NCBI GenBank assembly: GCA_900546345.1
Contig: URCI01000001.1
Coordinates: 1-64,000 of the forward strand
Direction of reading: 5' to 3'
DNA length: 64,000 bases
Origin: an uncultured Prevotella sp.
GTDB taxonomy: Bacteria; Bacteroidota; Bacteroidia; Bacteroidales; Bacteroidaceae
In this document: one piece after another, positions 48,331 through 57,747 of the stretch
How the letters are laid out: each line of letters begins with the position of its first letter
How positions within the stretch are numbered: the first letter of the stretch is position 1
The notes under the pieces: generated by a model
What the model was told of the DNA's origin: nothing
The model's database searches: none
What the model saw: the letters and a program-made list of their open reading frames with translations, nothing else
Program-made: the position numbers and the translations under genes

Positions 48331-49269
48331 TTACACGAGATACTGTGAAGAGATGCTCTCGTTGTTGACCACTCGACGGATAGTTTCCGCGAACATGTCA
48401 GCTACGCTGAGCTGCTTGACCTTATGGCAGCGCTGTGTATAAGGGATAGAGTCTGTGAACACAATCTCTTCGAGAGCAGAGTTCTCGACGCGCTCACTGG
48501 CCGGTCCGCTCATGACGCAATGGGAAGCGCAGGCTCTCACGCTCAGAGCTCCATGCTCGATCATCAGGTCGGCAGCCTTGGTGATAGTGCCGGCAGTGTC
48601 GACCATGTCATCGACGAGCACCACATTCTTGCCCTTCACGTCACCGATGATCTGCATGCTCTCCACGACATTGGCACGTGCTCTTGTCTTGTTGCACAGT
48701 ACCAGCGGACAGCCCAGGTATTTGGCAAACGTGTTGGCACGCTTAGATCCACCGACATCCGGAGAAGCAATCACGAGGTCTTTCAGATGCAGACTTTGCA
48801 GATAAGGCAACAGCACACCGGAGGCGTAGAGGTGATCGACAGGCACATTGAAGAAGCCTTGGATCTGATCGGCATGCAGATCCATGGTGATGAGTCGGTC
48901 GATACCGGCCACACTCAGCAAGTCGGCAACCAGCTTGGCGCCAATGCTCACACGGGGCTTGTCCTTGCGGTCCTGACGTGCCCAGCCAAAATAAGGGATC
49001 ACTGCAATAATGTGGCGTGCGGAAGCGCGCTTGGCAGCGTCGATCATCAACAACAACTCCATAAGGTTGTCGGAATTCGGAAAGGTGCTCTGCACCAAAA
49101 AGACGTCACGACCGCGGATCGACTCCTCATAGCTCACTGCAAACTCACCATCAGAGAAGCGCGTAATGACTAAATTACCCAACGGGCAACCCAAGCTGGC
49201 ACAAATCTTTTCTGCAAGGTATCTCGTTTTTGTTCCCGAGAAAACCAAAAAAGAGTTTTTTTCACTCAT
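48331..49269 (-). CDS. prs: Ribose-phosphate pyrophosphokinase (PRPP synthetase)
   Basis: A 312-residue class I PRPP synthetase making PRPP from ribose-5-phosphate and ATP, needed for purines, pyrimidines, histidine and xanthine salvage seen elsewhere in the window. The catalytic flexible loop region KDKPRVSIGAK, the cation-binding ITMDLHADQIQGFF (near residue 128) and the PRPP motif VVLVDDMVDTAGTI (near residue 214) are intact. It is a single-gene leftward unit. Confidence 0.96.
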   Translation of the reverse strand: MSEKNSFLVFSGTKTRYLAEKICASLGCPLGNLVITRFSDGEFAVSYEESIRGRDVFLVQSTFPNSDNLMELLLMIDAAKRASARHIIAVIPYFGWARQDRKDKPRVSIGAKLVADLLSVAGIDRLITMDLHADQIQGFFNVPVDHLYASGVLLPYLQSLHLKDLVIASPDVGGSKRANTFAKYLGCPLVLCNKTRARANVVESMQIIGDVKGKNVVLVDDMVDTAGTITKAADLMIEHGALSVRACASHCVMSGPASERVENSALEEIVFTDSIPYTQRCHKVKQLSVADMFAETIRRVVNNESISSQYLV

Positions 49270-49372
49270 CTTGTTTAGCGTTTATATAACAAAAGTGTAA
49301 TGCTCAATGCCTTTGATGATGCAAATGTATGAATTTTCTGTCACACTCACAATAATATTGGAAAATAAAACG

Positions 49373-49380
49373 TATCTTTG
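49373..49380 (+). promoter_or_regulatory. -7 box of nspC
   Basis: TATCTTTG, 17 bases before the nspC ATG at 49398. The -33 element is unclear. Confidence 0.5.
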
Positions 49381-49397
49381 CATCAAAAAATTGATCT

Positions 49398-50579
49398 ATG
49401 AAGGTAGATTTACAGACTTTTTCCCAACTCCATCACCCTGCCTACGTGCTCGAAGAGCAACGTCTGCGCAACAATCTGGAGCTCATCAGCAAGGTGGCGC
49501 GCCGCTCTGACACGACCATCGTTCTTGCTTTCAAAGCTTTCGCCCTTTGGAAGACATTTCCTATCTTCCGCGAATACATCTCTGCCACCACGGCGAGCTC
49601 ACTCTATGAAGCCAAACTGGGCTATGAGGAGTTTGGCAGTCGTGTTCACACGTTCTGCCCGGGATATACCGACGACAACATCTCGGAGATCTCCCGCTGC
49701 TCCAGTCATCTCATCTTCAACTCTCTGAACCAGTATCGCGGCTTTGCCGACAAGGCCAAGAAAGCCAATCCTGACATCAGCCTGGGATTGCGCGTCAACC
49801 CGGAGTACAGCGAAGTGGAGACATTGCTCTATAATCCTTGTGCGCCCGGATCACGCTTTGGCCTCATCGCAGAGCAGTTGCCCGAAGTGTTGCCGCGGGA
49901 CATTGATGGTTTTCACTGCCACTGTCATTGCGAGAGTGGAGCCGATGCTTTTCAGCGTACACTGGCCCATATTGAGGAGAAGTTTGGGAAATGGTTTCCA
50001 CAACTCAAATGGATCAACTTTGGTGGCGGGCATCTGATGACGCGCAAGGACTATGACACGGAACTGCTGATCAGCATTCTCAATGGTTTCCACAAGTGCT
50101 ACCCCCATTTGAAACTGATCATGGAGCCGGGCAGCGCCTTCCTTTGGCAAACGGGTCCCTTGGTGAGTCAGGTGGTCGACATCGTTGAGAACCACGGCAT
50201 CCGCACGGCCATTATCAACGTCAGCTTCACGTGCCACATGCCCGATTGCCTGGAGATGCCCTACCAGCCACAAGTCCGTTTCGCACAGAGCATCGGCACC
50301 GATGCCGATGGGCTCTATCCTGCCGAAAACGCACCACACGTCTACCGGTTGGGCGGAGACTCTTGCCTGAGTGGCGACTTTATGGGCTACTGGAAGTTTG
50401 ACCATGAGTTGCAAGTGGGCGAGAACATTATCTTTGAAGACATGATCCACTACACCACGGTGAAGACGACCATGTTCAACGGCATCTCCCACCCCTCGCT
50501 CATGCTTGCGCGGCCTGACGGCGAACTTGAGATGCTGCGTCAATTCACCTATGACGATTATAAGAACCGGATGGATTGA
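49398..50579 (+). CDS. nspC: Carboxynorspermidine/carboxyspermidine decarboxylase
   Basis: A 393-residue PLP enzyme of the alanine-racemase/ornithine-decarboxylase fold III that completes spermidine or norspermidine synthesis by the carboxyspermidine route. PLP lysine in VLAFKAFALWKTF (near residue 45). Family landmarks are FHCHCHCESGADAF (near residue 173), NFGGGHLMTRKDYD and LGGDSCLSGDFMGYW (active-site Cys near residue 325). The carboxyspermidine dehydrogenase partner is not in the window. Its stop lies 10 bases from the convergent DUF5715 gene's stop. Confidence 0.93.
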   Translation: MKVDLQTFSQLHHPAYVLEEQRLRNNLELISKVARRSDTTIVLAFKAFALWKTFPIFREYISATTASSLYEAKLGYEEFGSRVHTFCPGYTDDNISEISRCSSHLIFNSLNQYRGFADKAKKANPDISLGLRVNPEYSEVETLLYNPCAPGSRFGLIAEQLPEVLPRDIDGFHCHCHCESGADAFQRTLAHIEEKFGKWFPQLKWINFGGGHLMTRKDYDTELLISILNGFHKCYPHLKLIMEPGSAFLWQTGPLVSQVVDIVENHGIRTAIINVSFTCHMPDCLEMPYQPQVRFAQSIGTDADGLYPAENAPHVYRLGGDSCLSGDFMGYWKFDHELQVGENIIFEDMIHYTTVKTTMFNGISHPSLMLARPDGELEMLRQFTYDDYKNRMD

Positions 50580-50589
50580 CGCCCCCGTC

Positions 50590-51489
50590 CTATCTCACGG
50601 TGATGTGGAAGCATCCTTGGTTGACTTCGTATTTGACATAGCAACGTTTCTCTTCCCGCATGTCGCGAAGCACCTCGGCCAAGATATACTTCAGCGTGTC
50701 GTTGCGCACGGCGTGACGTTGCTCTCCGGGTGGCTCCACAGTCTTGTATCGGTTGTAACACACATCGAACGTTGTGCCGTACAGATGGCAACTGTTCTGT
50801 GTGGCGTTGCCATTATGCCCCCGGAGGCGCTCCACATCATCCTTGGACCGGAGCACACTCGTGACAATGATCTTGTGCAAGGGAATGCCTTTCATCGTCA
50901 GACTGTCGAAATAGCTTCGGCCGATGTCCTGCAAGAGCACCGAGGCGCGCGGCACCAGATACGGGATGCTGCTATGTAGTTTGTCGATATAGACATAAGG
51001 ATTGCTTCCCACATACACCAGTCCCGACTTACGTCTGACGGCTTCCTCGCGGTTCTGCACCGGTTTGATGCCCCATCTGCTGGCAGAGACAAGCTGCACA
51101 TCTTGCTGGTCTTCGAAAGTACGCTGATAGCCCGGTACACTGTAAATAGGTGTACGACGCAGTGAGCCGTCCGCCTTAAAAAACGGCGACAAGCCTGCCA
51201 CATAGCGCAAAGGAGGCAGCGTCGACGGGGCCAACTTGCTCAAATTGGTCCCCTGTAACACTACTTCCTCGGCATCGGTGTCATCAACGCTCGTCTCTGT
51301 GCCGGCAACATTCTGTGTGGCATGGGACGTATCTGATTGCATGCTAACCTTATTTTTATCCTCATTTCCCTGTACGACGACCGGTGTCTTGTGCTCTGAG
51401 GCTATTGACGGAAACAGCAGACGCACGATAGCCAGCACCACCGTAACAATCAAGAAACTCTGTAGGTATCTTTTCTTTGTGATTCTCAT
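50590..51489 (-). CDS. DUF5715 protein with peptidase M15-like signature
   Basis: A 299-residue protein with one N-terminal membrane anchor or signal (residues about 8-24, YLQSFLIVTVVLAIVRL). The C-terminal half resembles zinc D-Ala-D-Ala carboxypeptidases: VTSVLRSKDDVERLRGHNGN, then NSCHLYGTTFDVCYNRY with H and D placed as metal ligands, then a terminal CFHITVR supplying a further His. It probably acts on peptidoglycan in the periplasm (inference). The start is the ATG at 51489; the longer reading from 51558 is not typical. Confidence 0.8.
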   Translation of the reverse strand: MRITKKRYLQSFLIVTVVLAIVRLLFPSIASEHKTPVVVQGNEDKNKVSMQSDTSHATQNVAGTETSVDDTDAEEVVLQGTNLSKLAPSTLPPLRYVAGLSPFFKADGSLRRTPIYSVPGYQRTFEDQQDVQLVSASRWGIKPVQNREEAVRRKSGLVYVGSNPYVYIDKLHSSIPYLVPRASVLLQDIGRSYFDSLTMKGIPLHKIIVTSVLRSKDDVERLRGHNGNATQNSCHLYGTTFDVCYNRYKTVEPPGEQRHAVRNDTLKYILAEVLRDMREEKRCYVKYEVNQGCFHITVR

Positions 51490-51601
51490 TTCACCTGCAA
51501 AAATAACACAAATCAGAAGAATATCAAAACATTCAAGAAGAAATCGTGAGGCAACCACACATATTTTCGACTTGATTCTGCCTTTTTTCGGTATTTTATT
51601 G

Positions 51602-51609
51602 TAATTTTG
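51602..51609 (+). promoter_or_regulatory. -7 box of the phoH operon
   Basis: TAATTTTG, followed after one base by an 18-bp perfect palindrome. The -33 element is not clear. Confidence 0.5.
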
Positions 51610-51610
51610 C

Positions 51611-51628
51611 AGTGTAATATATTACACT
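51611..51628. promoter_or_regulatory. Perfect 18-bp palindrome at the phoH transcription start
   Basis: AGTGTAATATATTACACT is a perfect palindrome starting two bases after the -7 box, so it should overlap the transcription start. It is a good operator candidate. In RNA it would form a hairpin with little or no loop, so binding as DNA is more likely. Confidence 0.65.
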
Positions 51629-51643
51629 CTTAAAAGTTACACA

Positions 51644-52693
51644 TTGATAGAAAAACATATCGTACTCGAGGATATCGACCCCGTGGTGTTTTACGGAGTC
51701 AACAACGCACATCTGCAAATGTTGAAGGCTCTCTTCCCCAAGTTGCGTATCGTGGCGCGAGACAATGTCGTGCGCGTGCTTGGAGACGAGGAAGACATGG
51801 CCCGTTTTGAAGAAGACATCGAGAAAATGAGAAAGCATGTAGTGAAGTACAACTCCATTACCGACGAAGACATTCTCGATATCATCAAAGGACGGCAGAC
51901 CAAAGCCGACGCCGTGAAAGACGTACTCGTATACAGTATCTCCGGGCGGCCCATCAAGAGCCGGTCCGATAATCAGCAACGACTCATTGATGCTTTCAAC
52001 AAGAACGATATGATCTTTGCCGTAGGACCCGCCGGAACGGGCAAGACCTATCTGAGCATTGCCCTGGCCGTGAAAGCGCTGAAAGAGAAAACCGCCAAAC
52101 GCATCATCCTCAGCCGGCCGGCTGTGGAGGCTGGCGAGAAACTGGGATTCCTGCCAGGCGACATGAAGGACAAGATCGACCCCTACCTGCAACCGCTCTA
52201 CGATGCCTTGCAGGATATGCTGCCCGCCACAAGGCTCAATGACTTGATGGAGAAGCACATCATACAGATCGCACCTCTCGCCTTCATGCGCGGACGTACG
52301 CTCAGCGATGCCATCGTCATCCTTGACGAGGCTCAGAACACGACGACTGCTCAGATCAGAATGTTTCTCACACGCATGGGATGGAACACCAAGATGATCA
52401 TCACCGGAGACATGACCCAGATCGACTTGCCGAGAGAGCAGAAAAGCGGACTCAAAGAGGCGCTGAGAATACTGAAAGGTGTCGAAGGTATCTCCGTCAT
52501 CGAACTCACAAAAAAAGATATCGTCAGACATCAGCTCGTCACTCGCATCGTCAATGCCTATGAGGCCTATGACAAGCACCAAGAAGAAGAACGAAGGAAA
52601 CGCACGGAGAGAATGAAAAACAACGAGCTCGACAACCGTGATGCCGAGCAGACCATGACCATCATCGACACGGGTGACTACACCGAGAACTAA
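51644..52693 (+). CDS. phoH: PhoH-family ATPase
   Basis: A 349-residue cytoplasmic P-loop ATPase of the PhoH/PhoL type, linked in other bacteria to RNA metabolism with YbeY. Walker A is VGPAGTGKTYLS (near residue 127) and Walker B is VILDEAQNTT (near residue 225). The N-terminal third has a KH-like fold pattern. The start is a TTG at 51644: no in-frame ATG lies before MLKALFPKL, and the sequence from TTG already matches the family. The gene opens a run with purC, menG, aroE, purM and prfA. Confidence 0.9.
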   Translation: MIEKHIVLEDIDPVVFYGVNNAHLQMLKALFPKLRIVARDNVVRVLGDEEDMARFEEDIEKMRKHVVKYNSITDEDILDIIKGRQTKADAVKDVLVYSISGRPIKSRSDNQQRLIDAFNKNDMIFAVGPAGTGKTYLSIALAVKALKEKTAKRIILSRPAVEAGEKLGFLPGDMKDKIDPYLQPLYDALQDMLPATRLNDLMEKHIIQIAPLAFMRGRTLSDAIVILDEAQNTTTAQIRMFLTRMGWNTKMIITGDMTQIDLPREQKSGLKEALRILKGVEGISVIELTKKDIVRHQLVTRIVNAYEAYDKHQEEERRKRTERMKNNELDNRDAEQTMTIIDTGDYTEN

Positions 52694-52753
52694 ATATCCT
52701 CACACCTATTATTAAAGATATCTCATAAAACACATTTATATATTCATACTATC

Positions 52754-53704
52754 ATGAAAGCTTTAACTCATACCGATTTCCATTTCGAAGGACAGAAGAG
52801 CGTTTACCATGGTAAGGTGCGCGACGTTTACAACATCAACGATGACCTCATCGTTATGGTCGCAACTGACCGTATCTCTGCATTTGACGTGGTCTTGCCC
52901 AAAGGCATCCCCTTCAAGGGGCAAGTACTGAATCAGATCGCGTCTAAGTTCCTTGATCAGACAGCCGACATCTGCCCGAACTGGAAACTGGCAACACCCG
53001 ATCCTATGGTCACCGTGGGACTGAAATGCGAAGGTTTCCGGGTGGAGATGATCATCCGTTCGATCCTTACAGGCTCTGCATGGCGCGCTTACAAGGATGG
53101 ATGCCGCGAACTCTGTGGCGTGAAATTGCCGGAAGGTATGCATGAGAATGAGCGGTTCCCCGAACCCATCATCACGCCGACCACCAAGGCTGACGAAGGC
53201 CACGACATGAACATCTCACGCGAGGAGATCATCAAGCAAGGCATCGTCTCGGCTGAGGACTACGCTGTCATCGAGGACTGGACACGCAAGCTCTTCCAGC
53301 GCGGACAGGAAATCGCCGCCAAGCACGGTCTGATCCTTGTCGACACCAAATACGAATTTGGCAAGCGCGACGGCAAGCTCTATCTCATAGATGAGATCCA
53401 CACACCGGATTCCAGCCGCTACTTCTATGCCGACGGCTATGAGGAGCGCCTGGCAAAGGGTGAGCCCCAGCGTCAGCTCTCCAAGGAGTTTGTAAGACAG
53501 TGGCTCATCGAGCACAACTTCATGAACCAACCGGGGCAGACCATGCCGGAGATCACTGACGAATATGCCGAGAGCGTGTCAGAGAGATACATCGAGCTCT
53601 ATGAGCACATCACAGGTGAGAAATTCGACAAGGCTGCCGAGGAAGGCGACATTGCTGCACGCATCGAGCGCAATGTGAAGAACTATCTCGCAACACGTAA
53701 GTAA
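52754..53704 (+). CDS. purC: SAICAR synthase
   Basis: A 316-residue phosphoribosylaminoimidazole-succinocarboxamide synthase of purine synthesis, joining aspartate to CAIR. It has the ATP-binding YHGKVRDVYNINDDLIVMV near the N-terminus, ATDRISAFDV, EMIIRSILTGSAWR and the late LIDEIHTPDSSRYFYADGY. Its length is that of the larger yeast-like/Bacteroidota form. It starts 60 bases after phoH. Confidence 0.95.
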   Translation: MKALTHTDFHFEGQKSVYHGKVRDVYNINDDLIVMVATDRISAFDVVLPKGIPFKGQVLNQIASKFLDQTADICPNWKLATPDPMVTVGLKCEGFRVEMIIRSILTGSAWRAYKDGCRELCGVKLPEGMHENERFPEPIITPTTKADEGHDMNISREEIIKQGIVSAEDYAVIEDWTRKLFQRGQEIAAKHGLILVDTKYEFGKRDGKLYLIDEIHTPDSSRYFYADGYEERLAKGEPQRQLSKEFVRQWLIEHNFMNQPGQTMPEITDEYAESVSERYIELYEHITGEKFDKAAEEGDIAARIERNVKNYLATRK

Positions 53705-53722
53705 AAGCTCAACGCATCAGGA

Positions 53723-54457
53723 ATGTACAAACAAGAGCGCATCAAGCCCTACAATGGCAAGGGTGACAAAGGGCAACTGGTAGAGGAGATGTTTGACAAC
53801 ATCGCCGACAACTACGACACGCTCAATCACCGACTGTCATGGAACATCGACAAAGGATGGAGGCGCAAGGCCATCAAAGCACTTGCCCCCTTCCATCCCG
53901 CCTCGATCCTCGACGTGGCAACGGGCACAGGCGACTTTGCCATACTCTCAGCCCGAATGCTTCATCCACAGAAGTTGATCGGAGCCGACATCTCTGAGGG
54001 GATGATGAATGTGGGACGACAGAAAGTGAAAGCTGCCGGATTGGACGGCATCATCTCTTTTCAGAAAGAAGACTGCATGCACCTGTCTTTCCCCGACAAT
54101 ACTTTCGATGCTGTCACAGCAGCTTTTGGTATCAGAAATTTCCAAGACCTGGACCAAGGTCTGCGGGAGATGTGCCGGGTATTGAAAAAAGGTGGTCATC
54201 TGAGCATTGCGGAGCTTACCGAGCCTGTGCACTTCCCCATGAAGCAGTGCTTCAAACTCTATTCCCACACCTTCCTGCCGGTCTATGGCAGCATCATCTC
54301 TAAAGACAAGAGCGCATACAGCTATCTTACTGCCACCATCGAAGCTTTTCCACAAGGAGAGCAGATGATGGGCATACTGCAAAAGGCTGGATTTGCCAAA
54401 GTCTCTTTTCGGCGACTGACTTTTGGCATATGCACTCTGTATTTCGCCGAGAAATAA
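53723..54457 (+). CDS. menG: Demethylmenaquinone methyltransferase
   Basis: A 244-residue SAM-dependent methyltransferase (UbiE/MenG) making menaquinone by the last methylation. The SAM motif is ILDVATGTGDFAI (near residue 61), with GADISEGMMNVGRQK and the family marker AFGIRNFQDLDQGLREM. Menaquinone is the only quinone expected in this group, hence menG rather than ubiE. It starts 18 bases after purC. Confidence 0.94.
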   Translation: MYKQERIKPYNGKGDKGQLVEEMFDNIADNYDTLNHRLSWNIDKGWRRKAIKALAPFHPASILDVATGTGDFAILSARMLHPQKLIGADISEGMMNVGRQKVKAAGLDGIISFQKEDCMHLSFPDNTFDAVTAAFGIRNFQDLDQGLREMCRVLKKGGHLSIAELTEPVHFPMKQCFKLYSHTFLPVYGSIISKDKSAYSYLTATIEAFPQGEQMMGILQKAGFAKVSFRRLTFGICTLYFAEK

Positions 54458-54490
54458 CCATCACGTCAAACAAGTAACATTTGCTGCATC

Positions 54491-55237
54491 ATGGATAAAT
54501 ATGGACTGATTGGCTACCCTCTTGGACACTCTTTCTCCATCAGCTATTTCAATGAGAAGTTCCAAAACGAGAACATTGACGCAACATACGAGAACTTCGA
54601 AATCCCCACAATCGAAGAACTGCCGGAGATTCTTGACTCAAATCCTGAACTGAGAGGACTCAACGTCACCATTCCGTATAAGGAGAAAGTCATTAGCTAT
54701 CTCGACGCTCTCTCTCCGGAAGCACGTGAGATCGGTGCCGTCAATGTCATCAAGGTCACGCATAAGAACAAGAAAACCATCCTCAAGGGATTCAACAGCG
54801 ATGTCATCGGCTTCACACAGAGCATCGAGCCGCTGTTGGAGCATTTCCATAAGAAAGCACTGATCCTGGGTACCGGAGGCGCTTCCAAGGCGATCGACTT
54901 CGGACTGAAATCGCTGGGACTGCAGACCCTGAAGGTGAGTCGTTACGAAAAACCGGGAACGATCGAGTATAGCCACATCACGGATGAGATGATGAAAGAA
55001 TATAATGTCATCGTCAACTGTACGCCTTGCGGCATGTATCCCCACGCCGATGAATGTCCCAACCTCCCATACGATGCCATGGACAGCCATACACTGCTCT
55101 ACGATCTGATCTATAATCCCGACGAGACACTGTTCATGAAAAAAGGTAAAGAGCATGGCGCAGTGGTAAAAAACGGGCTGGAGATGCTCCTGCTCCAGGC
55201 TTTTGCCAGCTGGCAGTTCTGGAACGACGAGAGATAA
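54491..55237 (+). CDS. aroE: Shikimate dehydrogenase
   Basis: A 248-residue NADPH-dependent enzyme reducing dehydroshikimate. The N-terminal substrate region YPLGHSFSISYFNEKF, the catalytic LNVTIPYKEKV (Lys near residue 66) and GFNSDVIGFTQS are intact. The NADP site is LGTGGASKAIDFGL (near residue 121). C-terminal NGLEMLLLQAFASWQFW completes the fold. It lies 33 bases after menG. Confidence 0.94.
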   Translation: MDKYGLIGYPLGHSFSISYFNEKFQNENIDATYENFEIPTIEELPEILDSNPELRGLNVTIPYKEKVISYLDALSPEAREIGAVNVIKVTHKNKKTILKGFNSDVIGFTQSIEPLLEHFHKKALILGTGGASKAIDFGLKSLGLQTLKVSRYEKPGTIEYSHITDEMMKEYNVIVNCTPCGMYPHADECPNLPYDAMDSHTLLYDLIYNPDETLFMKKGKEHGAVVKNGLEMLLLQAFASWQFWNDER

Positions 55238-55304
55238 AGTTCCTAATTGCGTGAGAATATCATATACCACTATTTTATATCATTCAAGACTTACATAGAA
55301 GAAA

Positions 55305-56468
55305 ATGAATAATCGATACATGATGCGAGGCGTCAGTGCCGCAAAGGAAGACGTGCACAACGCCATCAAAAACATCGACAAGGGCATCTTCCCCCAGGCC
55401 TTCTGCAAGATCATCCCCGATGTGCTCGGTGGGGATCCGGAATACTGCAATATCATGCACGCCGACGGAGCCGGTACCAAATCTTCTTTGGCTTACCTCT
55501 ATTGGAAAGAGACAGGGGACCTGAGCGTGTGGAAAGGAATCGCCCAAGATGCGATTGTGATGAACACTGACGATCTTCTTTGTGTGGGAGCTGTTGACAA
55601 TATCTTGGTGTCAAGCACCATTGGACGCAACAAAATGCTGATCCCGGGTGAGGTGATCAGTGCCATCATCAATGGCACTGACGATCTTCTTGCCGAACTG
55701 CGCGGCATGGGCATCGGCATCTGGCCAACCGGAGGTGAGACAGCCGACGTCGGCGATTTGGTCCGTACCATCATTGTCGACTCTACTGTCACTTGCCGAA
55801 TGAAGCGCAAGGATGTCATCAACAATGCCAACATCCGTCCGGGAGATGTCATCGTAGGTCTCAGCTCTACCGGACAGGCCACTTATGAGCATCAGTACAA
55901 TGGCGGCATGGGCAGCAACGGACTGACAAGTGCCCGCCACGACGTCTTCGCAAAGTATCTGGCTGAGAAATATCCCGAGAGCTACGACCATGCCGTACCC
56001 GACGAACTGGTATATAGCGGTAAATATCACCTCACCGACAAGATTGAAGGAGTGCCCGTCAATGCCGGCCAGATGGTGCTCTCCCCAACTCGTACCTACG
56101 CCCCGGTCATCAAGAAACTCCTCGATGAGCTGCGTCCCGAGATCCACGGTATGGTACACTGCACTGGCGGCGCTCAGACCAAAGTCCTGCACTTTGTAGG
56201 CGAGAACTGCAAGGTTGTCAAAGACAACATGTTCCCCGTACCCCCACTCTTCAAGACCATTCACGACTGCTCCGGCACAGACTGGAAAGAGATGTATCAG
56301 GTATTCAATATGGGACACCGCATGGAGATCTACGTCCGGCCAGAGGTAGCTGATCAGGTCATCGCGGTCAGCAAGAGCTTCAACATCGATGCCCAGGTCA
56401 TCGGACACATCGAAGAAGGCAAGCGCTCGCTGACAATCCAGTCAGAATTTGGAACGTTTGAATATTAA
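55305..56468 (+). CDS. purM: AIR synthase (phosphoribosylformylglycinamidine cyclo-ligase)
   Basis: A 387-residue PurM-fold enzyme forming aminoimidazole ribonucleotide from FGAM. The dimer/ATP regions are seen in HADGAGTKSSLAYLYWKET, DAIVMNTDDLLCVGA (near residue 82), PTGGETADVGDLVRT and VIVGLSSTGQATYEHQYNGG. It is longer than E. coli PurM (345) but typical of Bacteroidota. The start is the ATG at 55305; one at 55320 (MMRGVSAAK) is possible. Separate from purC, though in the same run. Confidence 0.92.
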   Translation: MNNRYMMRGVSAAKEDVHNAIKNIDKGIFPQAFCKIIPDVLGGDPEYCNIMHADGAGTKSSLAYLYWKETGDLSVWKGIAQDAIVMNTDDLLCVGAVDNILVSSTIGRNKMLIPGEVISAIINGTDDLLAELRGMGIGIWPTGGETADVGDLVRTIIVDSTVTCRMKRKDVINNANIRPGDVIVGLSSTGQATYEHQYNGGMGSNGLTSARHDVFAKYLAEKYPESYDHAVPDELVYSGKYHLTDKIEGVPVNAGQMVLSPTRTYAPVIKKLLDELRPEIHGMVHCTGGAQTKVLHFVGENCKVVKDNMFPVPPLFKTIHDCSGTDWKEMYQVFNMGHRMEIYVRPEVADQVIAVSKSFNIDAQVIGHIEEGKRSLTIQSEFGTFEY

Positions 56469-56524
56469 GCCCACCGTTTGTTGCAAAGAAACAAACGTTA
56501 GAATAATAAACCATTAGACGATTT

Positions 56525-57637
56525 ATGCCAGAGAATAATAGCATATTGGAGAAACTCGACGGCCTGGAGGCACGCTATGAAGAGGTCAGCACACTCATCA
56601 CTGATCCTGCTGTCATAGCCGACCAACAGCGCTACGTAAAACTCACCAAAGAATATAAGGATCTTGACGACATCATGAAGGCGCGAAAAAGATATATCGA
56701 TTGCCTCAATGCCATCAAAGAGGCCAAAGATATTTTGGCCAACGAGAAAGATCCCGACATGAAAGAGATGGCTCATGAAGAACTTTCTGAAAACGAAGCT
56801 TTGAAGCCCAAACTCGAAGAAGACATCAAGATAGCCCTCGTTCCGAAAGACCCGGAAGATGCCAAAAACGTGCAGATGGAAATCCGTGCAGGTGCCGGCG
56901 GTGACGAAGCGGCTCTCTTTGCCGGTGATCTCTTCAATATGTATAAGAAATACTGTGAGTCGAAAGGCTGGACCGTCAGTGTGACGAGCGTCTCGGAAGG
57001 TGCTGTCGGCGGATACAAAGAGATCGACTTTGCCGTGAGTGGCGATAATGTCTACGGCACACTAAAGTATGAGAGTGGCGTGCATCGTGTCCAACGTGTC
57101 CCCGCAACAGAGACTCAGGGCCGCATGCATACCTCTGCCGCCACAGTAGCCGTGCTGCCGGAAGCAGAGAAATTTGAAGTTCACATCAACGAGGGCGACA
57201 TCAAGTGGGATACCTTCCGCTCCAGTGGTGCCGGCGGACAGAATGTCAACAAGGTGAGTTCAGGCGTGCGTCTGCGCTATCCTTGGAAGAACCCCAACAC
57301 AGGAGAGGTGGAAGAGATTCTTATCGAATGTACCGAGACGCGTGACCAGCCTAAGAATAAGGAACGGGCTCTGAGTCGCCTCTATACCTATATATATGAT
57401 CATGAGCACCAGAAGTATGTCGACGACATCTCCAGCCGCCGCCGTTCTTTGGTGTCAACAGGCGACCGCAGTGCGAAGATCCGTACATATAACTTCCCCC
57501 AAGGACGTGTCACTGATCACCGCATTGGTTACACCATCCATGACCTGCAAGGCTTTCTTGGCGGCAACATCCAGGACATGATCGATCACCTCACTGTGGC
57601 CGAGAATGCTGAAAAGTTGAAGGAAAACGAACTGTAG
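56525..57637 (+). CDS. prfA: Peptide chain release factor 1
   Basis: A 370-residue class I release factor reading UAA and UAG. The peptide-anticodon region carries RVPATETQGRMHTSAATVAV, with the PxT tripeptide (PAT) of RF1 rather than the SPF of RF2. The catalytic GGQ is in SSGAGGQNVNKVSSGVRL (near residue 241). The domain 1 coiled coil occupies residues 1-100. No frameshift is present. It lies 56 bases after purM. Confidence 0.96.
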   Translation: MPENNSILEKLDGLEARYEEVSTLITDPAVIADQQRYVKLTKEYKDLDDIMKARKRYIDCLNAIKEAKDILANEKDPDMKEMAHEELSENEALKPKLEEDIKIALVPKDPEDAKNVQMEIRAGAGGDEAALFAGDLFNMYKKYCESKGWTVSVTSVSEGAVGGYKEIDFAVSGDNVYGTLKYESGVHRVQRVPATETQGRMHTSAATVAVLPEAEKFEVHINEGDIKWDTFRSSGAGGQNVNKVSSGVRLRYPWKNPNTGEVEEILIECTETRDQPKNKERALSRLYTYIYDHEHQKYVDDISSRRRSLVSTGDRSAKIRTYNFPQGRVTDHRIGYTIHDLQGFLGGNIQDMIDHLTVAENAEKLKENEL

Positions 57638-57747
57638 GCTCTATATGGGCCATGACTGCCTGACAAAGGGCGTGTCCCGGATTGAAATCAACGATCGCTC
57701 AAGGCAGTTGATGATAGTAAACGACAATTGGTAAAAAACAATAGACC

